Positions 42,231-50,653 are shown, counted from the first letter of the stretch. The stretch is DNA of 64,000 bases from JBQCHF01 sp051954955 (GCA_051954955.1 JBQCHF010000044.1:1-64000), one strand, 5' to 3'. Made by a program: numbers and translations. The notes: generated from the sequence alone by a model not told the origin.

Positions 42231-43058
42231 TCAGCCGCGCGGCGGGAGCGGCGGGAAGCTGGGCGCGCGCTTCTCGGTGAACGCGGCCAGCCCCTCGGGC
42301 AGGTCCGGCCAGGTGAAGCTCTCGCGCATCAGCGCGCCGGCCTCGGCCACCGAGCGGTCCCGGGCGCCCTCGAGGTCGCGCAGCACCTGCGCCTTCACCG
42401 TCGCCATGGACCGCGGCGACGCCGTGGCAGCCAGCAGCCGCGCGTAGTCCAGCGCGTCGGCCAGGGCGTCGTCGACGAGCCGCTCCACCAGCCCCATCCG
42501 CGCCGCCTCCTCGGCGGCCACGATCCGGCCGGACATGAGCAGGTCCAGGGCGTGCCCGGGGCCGACCAGCCGCGGCAGCATCCAGGACAGCCCGTACTCG
42601 GCCACCAGCCCCAGCCGGGCGAAGGCGGTGGTGAAGGTGGCGGTACGCGAGGCGAAGCGCAGGTCGGCGCCCAGCGCCAGCACCAGGCCGAGGCCGGCGC
42701 ACGGGCCGTTCACCGCGGCGATGAGCGGCTTGCGGATGACCGGCGGGAACGAGCGCCCGTCCGGCGGGAAGGTCGGCTCGTGCTCCTGCCGGGCGATCCG
42801 GCCCAGGTTCCTCAGGTCCGCACCGGCGCAGAACCCGCGCCCGGCCCCGGTCACCACGACGGCGCGCACCGCGGGGTCGTCGTCGGCCCGCTCCAGCGCC
42901 TCGACGTAGGCGTTGCCCAGCCCCGCGGTCACCGCGTTGAGCTTGGCCGGTCGGTTCAGCGTGAGCACCGCGACGCCGTCGGCGACGTCGACCAGCAGCT
43001 CCGGCTCAGCGCCTGCCGCGGAGGTGGTGGGCTGGGCGGTCACGGCGGCCTCCTGCAC
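42231..43058 (-). CDS. Enoyl-CoA hydratase/isomerase family protein
   Basis: 275 residues. Crotonase fold: LTLNRPAKLNAVTAGL, VTGAGRGFCAGADLR (oxyanion hole 1), AAVNGPCAGLGLVLALGADLRFA (oxyanion hole 2) and LGLVAEYGLSWMLPRLVG. In the last, the catalytic glutamate position is occupied by Glu in AEYG. It ends with the usual FTEKRAPSFPP. Likely acts in beta-oxidation or the catabolism of branched or aromatic acyl-CoA. A GTG at 43043 is an alternative start, five codons downstream. Confidence 0.85.
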   Translation of the reverse strand: MQEAAVTAQPTTSAAGAEPELLVDVADGVAVLTLNRPAKLNAVTAGLGNAYVEALERADDDPAVRAVVVTGAGRGFCAGADLRNLGRIARQEHEPTFPPDGRSFPPVIRKPLIAAVNGPCAGLGLVLALGADLRFASRTATFTTAFARLGLVAEYGLSWMLPRLVGPGHALDLLMSGRIVAAEEAARMGLVERLVDDALADALDYARLLAATASPRSMATVKAQVLRDLEGARDRSVAEAGALMRESFTWPDLPEGLAAFTEKRAPSFPPLPPRG

Positions 43059-43101
43059 GTCCCGGGCTGATTGCGCCGTCAGCCTAGACGCGGCCTAGAG
43101 G

Positions 43102-43680
43102 TCAGGGGAGGAGCCGTACCGTCGCTCCCTCCTCCACCGGCGCGAGCCCTCCCGCGCCCACCTCCAGCGCCGCGTCCACCGGCCCGGGCGAGGGGTAGGT
43201 CGGGCACCTCGGCCCGAGGTCCGGGCACGGCGCCATCCGGGTCGTGCCCACCACTCGGCCACCGCGGATCCAGGCGATGTCCAGCGGCACCAGCGTGTCC
43301 CGCATCCAGAACGTCTGCGCCGCCGGCGGTGAGAACGGGAAGAGCATCCCGGTGCCGGGCGGCACCTCCCGCCGGCCCATCAGGCCGCGCTCCTGCTCGG
43401 CGGCGGTCCAGGCCGTCTCCACCCGAAGCGGTGCGGGGAGACCCTCGATCGTCAGCGTCTGCCGCGAGGGCAGGGGGCTGCTCACGCCGGCAGCCGACGG
43501 GGAGGGAGTCGCCACGCCGGGCGAGCTCGTGCACGCCGTCACCCCCAGGGCGACGGCCAGGACCAGGGCCCCGACGACCCCGGCGACGGCAAGGGATGCG
43601 GCCCTTCCACCCTCGGCCGTCGTCGCCGGTGGGATCGGCGGACGCCCTGGTCCGGCCGCTGCCGACAGGTCGCGCTCCAC
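43102..43680 (-). CDS. DUF192 family secreted protein
   Basis: 192 residues. A hydrophobic segment, AASLAVAGVVGALVLAVALGVTAC, ends in a lipobox-like TACT, so the protein is probably a lipoprotein. The DUF192 domain begins with LRVETAWTAAEQERGLMGRREVPPGTGMLFPF and contains TFWMRDTLVPLDIAWI. Function unknown across the family. The start at GTG 43680 is preferred to longer alternatives because TACCGT (43688-43693) lies 7 nt upstream, the leaderless pattern; it leaves about 30 residues before the hydrophobic stretch. Divergent from the secreted-protein gene at 43838. Confidence 0.75.
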   Translation of the reverse strand: MERDLSAAAGPGRPPIPPATTAEGGRAASLAVAGVVGALVLAVALGVTACTSSPGVATPSPSAAGVSSPLPSRQTLTIEGLPAPLRVETAWTAAEQERGLMGRREVPPGTGMLFPFSPPAAQTFWMRDTLVPLDIAWIRGGRVVGTTRMAPCPDLGPRCPTYPSPGPVDAALEVGAGGLAPVEEGATVRLLP

Positions 43681-43773
43681 CTGGCGAACGGTACGCACCG
43701 CCGTCCAGGTCGACCGGTCGCACCCGGAATGTTCGTGGCGCAACAGATGTCCGTCGTACTGCGAATGCGCTGC

Positions 43774-43779
43774 TAGCGT
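43774..43779 (+). promoter_or_regulatory. -10 box upstream of secreted-protein operon
   Basis: TAGCGT followed by about 58 bases to the ATG at 43838, with a strong GGGGGAG ribosome site at 43827-43833. This implies a leadered mRNA, unlike the leaderless genes nearby. Confidence 0.4.
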
Positions 43780-43837
43780 GCGCGCTGCACGTTCGACCAC
43801 GACAGGCCGTCGGACCACAAAGACTCGGGGGAGTCAT

Positions 43838-44716
43838 ATGAAAATCCGCAGGTTGGCCTCGACGGCGCTCGTCGGGCTGCTGCTGACCACCGGGCTCACC
43901 GCGACGCAGGCACTGCCCGCGCTCGCGGATGAGTCCTCGCCGCTGGCCGTGGTCCAGGACGAGGCGCCGCAGGTGCTCGCCGAGACGGTCCCCGCGCCCG
44001 CCGCAGGCACCGTCTCCACCAGCAGCGACGCCTCGGTGTCCCTGTCCCTGGCCGGCAACACCCTCCGGCTCGTGCCGACGGGTGCCCTCCGTCACCAGGC
44101 GCAGCGGAGTGGGCTGGCCTCGTTCGTGGGCGAGGGCGGCGGCGCGGTGGTCCAGACCACCCGCACCGGCGCCCGTGTGATGTCGGTGGTGAAGGACCGC
44201 AAGGCGGCCGGCCAGCTGCGCTGGCGCATCGACGGCCCCGCCGCCGACACCGCGACGGTCATGCCCGACGGCAGCGTGCAGCTCTCGGCGCCGGATGGCA
44301 CCGTGGCGTTCGTCATCGCTGCGCCCTGGGCGGTCGACGCGCACGGTGCTGCCGTCGCGACGCGGTACGTCGTCCACGGCCGCAACCTCGTCCAGCAGCT
44401 CGACGTGACCTCCCAGACCGCTTTCCCGGTGGTCGCCGACCCCTCGGTCTCGTTCGGCTGGAACATCTACATCCACCTCAACGGCACGGACCAGCGGGCG
44501 CTGGTGGCCGGCGGTGTCGCCGCCGGCGCCGCAGTGGCTGCCGCGGTATGCCTGGAGCTCGGCCCCGGTGACCTGTTCTGCGCGGCCGGCGGCGCGGCCG
44601 CGGGTGCGATCCTGGGTAGCTACGTGTCGGACAACTACCACCCGCGCTGCACCCTCACGCTGAAGTTCCGGTACTGGGGCGCCTACGCCGGTCACTCCGT
44701 CAGCAACTGCCATTAG
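43838..44716 (+). CDS. Secreted protein of unknown function with glycine-zipper C-terminus
   Basis: 292 residues. A clear Sec signal peptide (about 1-31, ending ALPALA) precedes a soluble beta-rich region with RTGARVMSVVKDRKAAGQLRW and APDGTVAFVIAAPWAVD. A short hydrophobic, glycine- and alanine-rich block (LVAGGVAAGAAVAAAVC then AAGGAAAGAILGSYV) resembles glycine zippers of pore-forming or membrane-inserting peptides. The C-terminal 30 residues contain three Cys or aromatic clusters (CTLTLKFRYWGAYAGH). It begins with AAA-rich codons unlike the surrounding GC-rich genes, as expected for a well translated start. Followed 12 bases later by two tiny membrane-protein genes. No family recognised. 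Confidence 0.75.
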   Translation: MKIRRLASTALVGLLLTTGLTATQALPALADESSPLAVVQDEAPQVLAETVPAPAAGTVSTSSDASVSLSLAGNTLRLVPTGALRHQAQRSGLASFVGEGGGAVVQTTRTGARVMSVVKDRKAAGQLRWRIDGPAADTATVMPDGSVQLSAPDGTVAFVIAAPWAVDAHGAAVATRYVVHGRNLVQQLDVTSQTAFPVVADPSVSFGWNIYIHLNGTDQRALVAGGVAAGAAVAAAVCLELGPGDLFCAAGGAAAGAILGSYVSDNYHPRCTLTLKFRYWGAYAGHSVSNCH

Positions 44717-44728
44717 GGAGGGCGCCCC

Positions 44729-45007
44729 ATGCACACGCTTCTCGAACGCCCGCAGGAGTCCGAGCACGTCTCGGTGGACCCGGGGACGTGGGCCGGCCCG
44801 CTGCGGTCCGGACGCCCGCAGGGCACGGCTGCCACTGCTCGGCGTCCGTTCCTGGCCCCGCTGCTGCGCGGGCTCCTGGTCCTCGGGCTGATCTGGGTGG
44901 GTGGGGCCGAGCTCGCCCAGGGGCAGGCGCTGCGCGCCGGCCTCTGCCTGGTGACCATCGCGATGGTCTCGGCCTGCCTGGTCCGGCCGGGGCGGTGGCG
45001 GCGGTGA
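44729..45007 (+). CDS. Small two-helix membrane protein
   Basis: 92 residues. A soluble N-terminal third is followed by two hydrophobic helices (FLAPLLRGLLVLGLIWVGGAEL and AGLCLVTIAMVSACLV) separated by AQGQALR, and a basic tail. The ATG is preceded by GGGAGGG. It follows the secreted-protein gene by 12 bases, and its stop overlaps the GTG of the next small gene. No family recognised. A role in immunity to, or export of, the upstream protein is speculation. Confidence 0.6.
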   Translation: MHTLLERPQESEHVSVDPGTWAGPLRSGRPQGTAATARRPFLAPLLRGLLVLGLIWVGGAELAQGQALRAGLCLVTIAMVSACLVRPGRWRR

Positions 45008-45183
45008 GCACTGCCCGGCCCGCTCGCCTGGCCCTGGTCTTCCTCACCGCCCTCGTCGCGGCCCTGGTGGCCACCGGCCTGTGGCGGCACGGCATGACCA
45101 GCCAGGGGTTCTGGATGTCGGTGCTCATCGCGGTGGCCGTCACGGGCGGTTCCTGGGTGGGGCAGCGGCGACAGCGGCGGTGA
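45004..45183 (+). CDS. 59-residue two-helix membrane protein
   Basis: Starts at the GTG that overlaps the previous stop. Two hydrophobic helices (LALVFLTALVAALVATGLW and GFWMSVLIAVAVTGGSWV) flank WRHGMTSQ, and the protein ends in QRRQRR. Too short for family assignment. Support comes from the coupled start, its place in the operon and its clean two-helix profile. Confidence 0.5.
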   Translation: MSTARPARLALVFLTALVAALVATGLWRHGMTSQGFWMSVLIAVAVTGGSWVGQRRQRR

Positions 45184-45268
45184 GCAGGCGAGGTCCCGGC
45201 GCCCTCCCCGGACGCCGGGGTCCTCGCCCACCGGACGCACCGACGGCCCTCGCCGCCCGGGCGCGCCG

Positions 45269-46705
45269 TCAGGAGTGACCGCGCGGCGTGGGCCAGCCGC
45301 CCCACCGCCGCACCAGCTCCTGCGCCGCCTCCGGTCCCCACGTGCCCTGGTCGTAGGGCTGCACCTGCGGCGGGTCGTCCAGCAGCGGCTGCACGATCCG
45401 CCAGGTCTCGGCCACGACGTCCCAGCGCGGGAACCGGCTCGGGTCGCCCTGCACGGCCGCGTGCAGCAGCCGCTCGTAGGGCTCGGGCGGCTCGCCGAGC
45501 TCCTCCTCGAAGTCCAGGCTCACGTCCACCGGCGTCGTCGGCGCCGGCTGCTGCTCGGCCGCCTTGCCGTCACGGGAGCGCAGGCTGAGGCCGAGGTCTA
45601 TGCCCGGCCTGCCGATGATCCGCAGCGCCAGCTCGTTGGCCGGGCGCGGCGGCACGTCGGCGCCCTCGTAGAGGATCCGCGGCACCGGCCGGAAGCGGGC
45701 CACCACCTCGGTGGCCTCCACCGGCAGGCACTTTCCGGCCCGGATGAACACCGGCACGCCGGCCCAGCGCAGGTTCTCGATCGCCAGCTCCATCGCCACG
45801 AACGTCTCGGTCGTGGAGCCGTCGGCGACGCCGTCGATGTCCTGGTAGCCGCGGTACTGGCCGCGCACCGCGGTCTTCACCTGCACCGGCGGCACGCAGC
45901 GCAGCAGGTCCAGCTGCCGGTCGCCGGTCGCGTCGGCCCCGCCGGTCGGTGCCTCCATCGCGAACAGCGACAGCACCGACAGCACGTGGTTCTGCACGAC
46001 GTCGCGCATGGCGCCGACGCCGTCGTAGAAGCTGCCGCGGTCCTCCACCCCGAAGTCCTCGGCCATGGTCACGAACACCGCCTCGATGTGCTGGCGGTTC
46101 CACAGCGGCTCGAACAGCGCATTGGCGAAGCGCAGCGTGACGATGTCCTGCACCGGCTCCAGGCCGAGGAAGTGGTCGATCCGGTAGAGCTGCTCGGGCT
46201 TCAGGACCGTGGTGAGCCGTCGCTCCAGCTTGTGCGCGCTGGCCTCGTCGGTGCCGAACGGCTTCTCCACCACGACGCGTGCGCGGTCGGTGATGCCGAC
46301 CTCGGCCATCGACTCGACGGTGCTGCCGAAGAACGAGGGCGGCACCTCGAGGTAGACCACCGGCAGCTCGTACTTCTCGAGCGCTTCCTTGAGCCGGGCG
46401 TAGAGCTTCTCGTCGCCCAGGTCGCCGCCGAGGTAGCGCAGCCGGCCGCACAGCCGCTCGAGCACGTCGTCGTCGACGCCGTCCTCCCACGTCTTCGCCG
46501 CGTCGCGCACCGACTCCCGGGCCCGGTCGCGCAGCCCGTCGTCGCCGAGGTCCTGGCGGCCGACGCCGAGCACGTCGACGTCGAGCAGCCCGCGCTTCTC
46601 CAGCCGGTAGAGGGCCGGCAGCGTCATCTTGCGGCCCAGGTCGCCGGTGATCCCGACGCACACGAGCACGTCCGCGCGTCCGTCCTGACCAGTCTGACCA
46701 GCCAC
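45269..46705 (-). CDS. zwf: Glucose-6-phosphate 1-dehydrogenase, divergent
   Basis: 478 residues. Oxidises glucose-6-phosphate to 6-phosphogluconolactone with NADP+ at the head of the pentose phosphate pathway. The coenzyme loop is GITGDLGRKMTLPALYRL, and VEKPFGTDEASA and NALFEPLWNRQHIEAVFV are family signatures. The substrate motif reads RIDHFLGLEPVQDI, where family members have Lys in RIDHYLGKE; here it is Leu182. The neighbouring PSFFGSTVE and TTETFVAMELAIEN blocks are intact. Activity or substrate may therefore differ. The GTG start follows GGGAGGAG. Divergent from a methyltransferase gene; no other pentose phosphate genes are nearby. Confidence 0.85.
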   Translation of the reverse strand: MAGQTGQDGRADVLVCVGITGDLGRKMTLPALYRLEKRGLLDVDVLGVGRQDLGDDGLRDRARESVRDAAKTWEDGVDDDVLERLCGRLRYLGGDLGDEKLYARLKEALEKYELPVVYLEVPPSFFGSTVESMAEVGITDRARVVVEKPFGTDEASAHKLERRLTTVLKPEQLYRIDHFLGLEPVQDIVTLRFANALFEPLWNRQHIEAVFVTMAEDFGVEDRGSFYDGVGAMRDVVQNHVLSVLSLFAMEAPTGGADATGDRQLDLLRCVPPVQVKTAVRGQYRGYQDIDGVADGSTTETFVAMELAIENLRWAGVPVFIRAGKCLPVEATEVVARFRPVPRILYEGADVPPRPANELALRIIGRPGIDLGLSLRSRDGKAAEQQPAPTTPVDVSLDFEEELGEPPEPYERLLHAAVQGDPSRFPRWDVVAETWRIVQPLLDDPPQVQPYDQGTWGPEAAQELVRRWGGWPTPRGHS

Positions 46706-46796
46706 TGTCCGCTCCTCCCGCTGCTGCACGCTGCACACCTTCTGCAAGGCCCCTACCCCACCGCGCACACCGCGACTCCCGGGGCATGCTGGGGGT

Positions 46797-47474
46797 GTGG
46801 GCGACCCCGGGGAGCGCGAGGCCGAGGAGGCGCGGCGGGCCTTCGTGCGCCGCACCACCCGGCTGCGCCACCCGGAGGCGCTGCCCGAGCTGGCGCTGCA
46901 CCTGGTCGACGAGGTGACGCCGCTGTGGGAGATGACCGAGGTCGAGCTGGCGCAGGAGGGGGTGCCGCCGCCGTTCTGGGCGGTGGCCTGGGCCGGCGGG
47001 GCCGGGCTGGCCCGCTACCTGCTGGAGAGCCCGGCGGTGGTGCGCGGGCGCACCGTGCTCGATGTCGCCACCGGCAGCGGGGTGGTCGCGCTGGCGGCCG
47101 CCCGCTGCGGTGCCGCCCGGGTGACCGCCGCCGACGTCGACCCGTTCTGCGGCGCCGCGGTCGCGCTCAACGCCGAGGCCAACGGGCTCGCCGTCTCCTT
47201 CGTGGCCCGCGACCTGCTGGCGGCCGACCCGCCCGGCGTCGACGTCCTCACCGCCGGCGACGTCTGCTACGACCGCGCGATGACCGCCCGCTTCCTGCCC
47301 TGGCTGCGCACCGCCGCCGCCAACGGCACCCTGGTCCTGCTCGGCGATCCCGGCCGTGCCTTCCTGCCCACGGACGGACTGCGCCCGCTGGCCTCCTACG
47401 ACGTCGAGACCAGCGTCGACGTCGAGAGCACCCCGGTCCGGCGCACCACCGTCTACGCCCTCGACCCGTCCTGA
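46797..47474 (+). CDS. Class I SAM-dependent methyltransferase, ETF-beta/METTL20-like
   Basis: 225 residues. The N-terminus contains PLWEMTEVELAQEGVPPPFWAVAWAGG, characteristic of the METTL20-like and nicotinamide-N-methyltransferase-like group that methylates lysines on electron-transfer flavoprotein beta subunits in animals and some bacteria. The AdoMet loop is VLDVATGSGVVALAAARCGA, with motif II AADVDPF and the active-site VDVLTAGDVCYDR. The target here is unknown. The GTG start follows CATGCT by 6 bases, again a leaderless arrangement. Confidence 0.82.
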   Translation: MGDPGEREAEEARRAFVRRTTRLRHPEALPELALHLVDEVTPLWEMTEVELAQEGVPPPFWAVAWAGGAGLARYLLESPAVVRGRTVLDVATGSGVVALAAARCGAARVTAADVDPFCGAAVALNAEANGLAVSFVARDLLAADPPGVDVLTAGDVCYDRAMTARFLPWLRTAAANGTLVLLGDPGRAFLPTDGLRPLASYDVETSVDVESTPVRRTTVYALDPS

Positions 47475-47496
47475 CGGCCGCCGCCCGCCCCGCTGC

Positions 47497-47573
47497 CAAC
47501 GATCACGTCAACGTGACCATTGGTCGCTTCCCGCCATGAATTCACGGCGTAGAGCGGCAAGATTCGGAGGGAA
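47497..47573. repeat. Palindromic intergenic element (partial GATC type)
   Basis: Two hairpins lie in tandem. CCAACGATCACGT/ACGTGACCATTGG (47497-47524) resembles the terminal hairpins of the 92-bp family. CGCTTCCC...GGGAAGCG (47526-47573) encloses GAATTC. It lies between the convergent methyltransferase and thiE genes. Confidence 0.5.
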
Positions 47574-47605
47574 GCGGCGCGGCGGCGACCGCGCTGAGCG
47601 AGCGG

Positions 47606-48286
47606 TCAGGCCCCCGCCGGCCAGGCGTCGCGCAGCCGGGTGGCCAGGCGGGCAGCCGCGGCACCGGGGTCGTCGGCCTCGGTGATCGCCCGCACGACGA
47701 CGACCCGGTGCGCGCCGGTCTCCAGCACCTGGTCCAGGTTCTCCTCGTCGATGCCGCCGATCGCGAACCACGGCATCGCCCAACCGGCCGCCTGCTCGGC
47801 CACCGCGCGCACCGCGCCCAGCCCGGCGGCGGGACGGCCCGGCTTGGTCGGCGTGGGCCAGCACGGCCCGATGCAGGCGTAGTCGACGTCGGGGTCGGCG
47901 GCCGCGGCGGCCGTCAGCTCCGGGGCGTTGGAGCTGCGCCCGATGAGGACGTCGTCGCCCAGCAGGGCCCGGGCGGCCGACGGCGGCAGGTCGCGCTGGC
48001 CGAGGTGCAGGACGTCGGCGCCGGCCGCGTGGGCGACGTCGGCGCGGTCGTTCACCGCGAGCAGGGCCCCGTGCCGGCGGCAGGCGTCGGCGAAGACCTC
48101 GAGCAGCGCCAGCTCCTCGGCCGCCTCCAGCCCCTTCTCCCGCAGCTGGACGACGTCGACGCCGCCGGCGAGCACCGCGTCGAGGAACTCGGGCAGGTCG
48201 CCGCGCTCGCGCCGCCCGCTGGTGCACAGGTAGAGCCGGGCGGCCTCGAGCCGCTCCAGCCGGTCAGCGCGCAGGTGGCTCGTCAC
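47606..48286 (-). CDS. thiE: Thiamine-phosphate synthase
   Basis: 226 residues. Joins HMP-pyrophosphate with the thiazole phosphate to give thiamine phosphate. The TIM barrel carries VVQLREKGL, LAVNDRADVAHAAGADVLHLGQRDLPP, GRSSNAPEL (pyrophosphate-contacting; TH in most enzymes becomes SSN), and ACIGPCWPTPTKPG near residue 140. The start at GTG 48286 gives the usual length; a longer frame would run into the region of the divergent thiO riboswitch. It is divergent from thiO-thiS-thiG. Confidence 0.93.
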   Translation of the reverse strand: MTSHLRADRLERLEAARLYLCTSGRRERGDLPEFLDAVLAGGVDVVQLREKGLEAAEELALLEVFADACRRHGALLAVNDRADVAHAAGADVLHLGQRDLPPSAARALLGDDVLIGRSSNAPELTAAAAADPDVDYACIGPCWPTPTKPGRPAAGLGAVRAVAEQAAGWAMPWFAIGGIDEENLDQVLETGAHRVVVVRAITEADDPGAAAARLATRLRDAWPAGA

Positions 48287-48307
48287 GCCGGCATCCAACC
48301 ACCGGCG

Positions 48308-48313
48308 TAGATT
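48308..48313 (+). promoter_or_regulatory. -10 box of the thiO operon
   Basis: TAGATT about 35 bases before the riboswitch aptamer, on the strand of thiO. A matching -35 box is not clear. Confidence 0.4.
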
Positions 48314-48346
48314 GGCGGCGCGACCCCGCCCCCGGTCGGTCGCGAG

Positions 48347-48427
48347 AGCACGGGAGCCCGGCACCGGGCTGAGAGGGGCGCGAGCCCGACCGTCGAACCT
48401 GATCCGGGTCATGCCGGCGAAGGGAGC
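48347..48427 (+). promoter_or_regulatory. TPP riboswitch (THI element) controlling thiO-thiS-thiG
   Basis: Shows the conserved THI-box landmarks in order: GGGAGCCC, GGGCTGAGAGG, CGAACCTGATCCGGGT and CATGCCGGCGAAGGGAG. It ends only a few bases before the GTG of thiO. The closing GAAGGGAG could also serve as ribosome binding site, so control is probably at translation initiation: TPP binding would hide it. Confidence 0.93.
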
Positions 48428-48433
48428 TGCGGA

Positions 48434-49612
48434 GTGTCCACCGACGTCCTCGTCGTGGGCGGCGGTGCCGTCGGCCTGGCCGCCGCCTGGCGGGCGGCCC
48501 GCGACGGCGCGAGCGTGCGCGTGCTGGACGCCAGCGGGACCCGCGGGGCCACCTGGGCCGCCGCCGGGATGCTCGCCCCGGTCAGCGAGGCCGTGTTCGG
48601 CGAGGAGGAGCTGCTCCGGCTCAACCTGGCTGCCCTGGCCCGGTTCCCGTCCTTCGCCGCCGAGCTCGAGGCCGACGCCGGCCAGGACGTGGGCCTGCGC
48701 CGCGAGGGGACCCTGGTCGTCGCCCTCGACGCCGACGACCGCGCCGCGCTGTCGCGCCTGTCCGCGTTCCGCGGCTCACTGGGCCTGGTCACCGAGGAGC
48801 TCACCGGCTCCGCCGCCCGCCGGCTCGAGCCGTTCCTCAGCCCGGAGGTGCGCGGTGCCGTCCTCGCCTCCGACGACCTGTCGGTGAACAACCGCCGCTA
48901 CGCCTCGGCCCTGCACGCGGCGCTCGCCCGGCGGGGCGTCGACGTCGTCGCCGGCCGCGCCGAGGAGCTGCTGGTCGAGGAGGGCCGGGCCGTGGGCGTG
49001 CGCGCCGACGTCGGGGAGCTGCGCGCAGGCGTCGTCGTCCTCGCGGCCGGCAGCTGGTCGCCGTCGCTGCCGGGCCTGCCCCCGGACCTGGTCCTGCCGG
49101 TGCGACCGGTGAAGGGGCAGATCCTGCGCCTCGGTCCTTCCCCCGCGGTGCCCACGGGCAGTCCGGTGCTCACCCGCACCGTCCGTGCTCTGGTGCGCGG
49201 CACCGAGGTCTACCTGGTGCCGCGCGAGGACGGCGAGATCGTCGTGGGCGCCACCGTGGAGGAGCGCGGCTTCGACGAGACCGTGACCGCCGGCGCCGTG
49301 CACGAGCTGCTGCGCGACGCCTGCGACCTCGTCCCGGTGCTCACCGAGCTCGCCCTGGTGGAGTGCCGGGCCGGGCTGCGCCCGGGCACCCCGGACAACG
49401 GCCCGCTGGTCGGGCGCGGCGGCCTCGACGGCCTCGTCATCGCCACCGGCCACTACCGCAACGGCATCCTGCTCTCGGCGCTCACCGCCGACGCCGTGGC
49501 CGCCCTGGTCGCTGGGTCCGACCCTGCGTCGGAGTGGAAACCCTTCGCCGCCGACCGTTTCTCGACCGACCCGACCCGTTCCAACGACCCGACTGCCCGA
49601 GGAGATCGATGA
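48434..49612 (+). CDS. thiO: Glycine oxidase ThiO
   Basis: 392 residues. FAD-dependent oxidase converting glycine to the imine needed to form the thiazole ring of thiamine. FAD-binding VLVVGGGAVGLAAAWRAA at the N-terminus, TRGATWAAAGMLAP typical of ThiO, RPVKGQILRLG, and LVECRAGLRPGTPDNGPLVG near the C-terminus. First gene after the TPP riboswitch; its stop overlaps the thiS start by 4 bases. Confidence 0.94.
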   Translation: MSTDVLVVGGGAVGLAAAWRAARDGASVRVLDASGTRGATWAAAGMLAPVSEAVFGEEELLRLNLAALARFPSFAAELEADAGQDVGLRREGTLVVALDADDRAALSRLSAFRGSLGLVTEELTGSAARRLEPFLSPEVRGAVLASDDLSVNNRRYASALHAALARRGVDVVAGRAEELLVEEGRAVGVRADVGELRAGVVVLAAGSWSPSLPGLPPDLVLPVRPVKGQILRLGPSPAVPTGSPVLTRTVRALVRGTEVYLVPREDGEIVVGATVEERGFDETVTAGAVHELLRDACDLVPVLTELALVECRAGLRPGTPDNGPLVGRGGLDGLVIATGHYRNGILLSALTADAVAALVAGSDPASEWKPFAADRFSTDPTRSNDPTARGDR

Positions 49613-49818
49613 GCACCTGCCGGGTGGCCGTCAACGGCGAGGCTCGCGAGCTGGCCGCGCAGACCCCGCTGCCGGACCTCGTTGCCACGCTGAGCGCCTC
49701 CGGCACCGGCATCGCGGTGGCGGTGAACGGCGAGGTCGTGCCGCGCAGCGCGTGGGACGGCGTCGTGCTGCGCGACGGCGACGCCGTCGAGGTCGTCACC
49801 GCGGTGCAGGGAGGCTGA
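49609..49818 (+). CDS. thiS: Sulfur carrier protein ThiS
   Basis: 69 residues of ubiquitin-like fold ending in the required Gly-Gly (VQGG), which is activated as a thiocarboxylate to donate sulfur for the thiazole ring. VAVNGEVVPRSAWDGVVLRDGDAVEVV is the diagnostic segment. It overlaps thiO by 4 bases and is followed 4 bases later by thiG. The activating enzyme ThiF is not in the window. Confidence 0.95.
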   Translation: MSTCRVAVNGEARELAAQTPLPDLVATLSASGTGIAVAVNGEVVPRSAWDGVVLRDGDAVEVVTAVQGG

Positions 49819-49822
49819 ACTC

Positions 49823-50653
49823 ATGACTATCACGAACGAGTCCGACGCGCCGTCGGAGACCGCTCCGACGCAGGACCCGCTGGTCATCGCGGGCGAGACG
49901 TTCAGCTCGCGCCTGGTCGTCGGCACCGGCGGCGCCCCCAGCCTGGAGGGGCTCGGCCGGATCCTCGTCGAGTCCGGCACCGAGTGGACCACCGTGGCGA
50001 TGCGCCGGGTGGACCCGGCCGCCCGGGGCTCGGTGCTCGACGTCGCCCGCGCGGCCGGCGTGCGGGTGCTGCCCAACACGGCCGGCTGCCGCACCGCGGG
50101 CGAGGCGCTGCTCACCGCGCGGCTGGCCCGCGAGGCCCTGCAGACCCCGTGGGTGAAGCTGGAGGTGGTGGCCGACGAGCGCACGCTGCTGCCCGACCCG
50201 GTCGAGCTGCTCGCCGCGGCCGAGCTGCTCGTCGACGACGGCTTCACCGTGCTGCCCTACACCAACGACGACCCGGTGCTGGCCCGGCGGCTGGAGCAGG
50301 TGGGCTGCGCGGCGGTGATGCCGGGCGGCGCGCCGATCGGCTCCGGGCTAGGCATCCGCAACCCGCTCAACATCGCGCTCATCGTGGAGCAGGCGACGGT
50401 GCCGGTGGTCCTCGACGCCGGCATCGGCACCGCGAGCGAGGCCGCGCTGGCCATGGAGCTCGGCTGCGACGCCGTCCTGGTCGCCTCCGCGGTCACCCGG
50501 GCCGCCGACCCGCTGCGGATGGCCCGCGCCATGCGCCGCGCGGTGCAGGCCGGCCGCGACGCCCACCTGGCCGGTCGCATCCCCCGCCGCTACCGCGCCG
50601 AGGCGTCCTCCCCCTACGAGGGCATGCTCGACGGCATGGTCACCACCCCCTGA
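49823..50653 (+). CDS. thiG: Thiazole synthase ThiG
   Basis: 276 residues. Condenses deoxyxylulose-5-phosphate, dehydroglycine and ThiS-thiocarboxylate. FSSRLVVGTGGAP opens the barrel. VLPNTAGCRTAGEAL follows, then WVKLEVVADERTLLPD with the Schiff-base lysine, and VMPGGAPIGSGLGIRNP. VVLDAGIGTASEAALAMELGCDAVLVASAVTRA forms the phosphate site. An extra 20 N-terminal residues precede the domain. SD GGGAGG lies inside the thiS end. Followed by palindromic element A3, which probably terminates the operon. Confidence 0.95.
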   Translation: MTITNESDAPSETAPTQDPLVIAGETFSSRLVVGTGGAPSLEGLGRILVESGTEWTTVAMRRVDPAARGSVLDVARAAGVRVLPNTAGCRTAGEALLTARLAREALQTPWVKLEVVADERTLLPDPVELLAAAELLVDDGFTVLPYTNDDPVLARRLEQVGCAAVMPGGAPIGSGLGIRNPLNIALIVEQATVPVVLDAGIGTASEAALAMELGCDAVLVASAVTRAADPLRMARAMRRAVQAGRDAHLAGRIPRRYRAEASSPYEGMLDGMVTTP

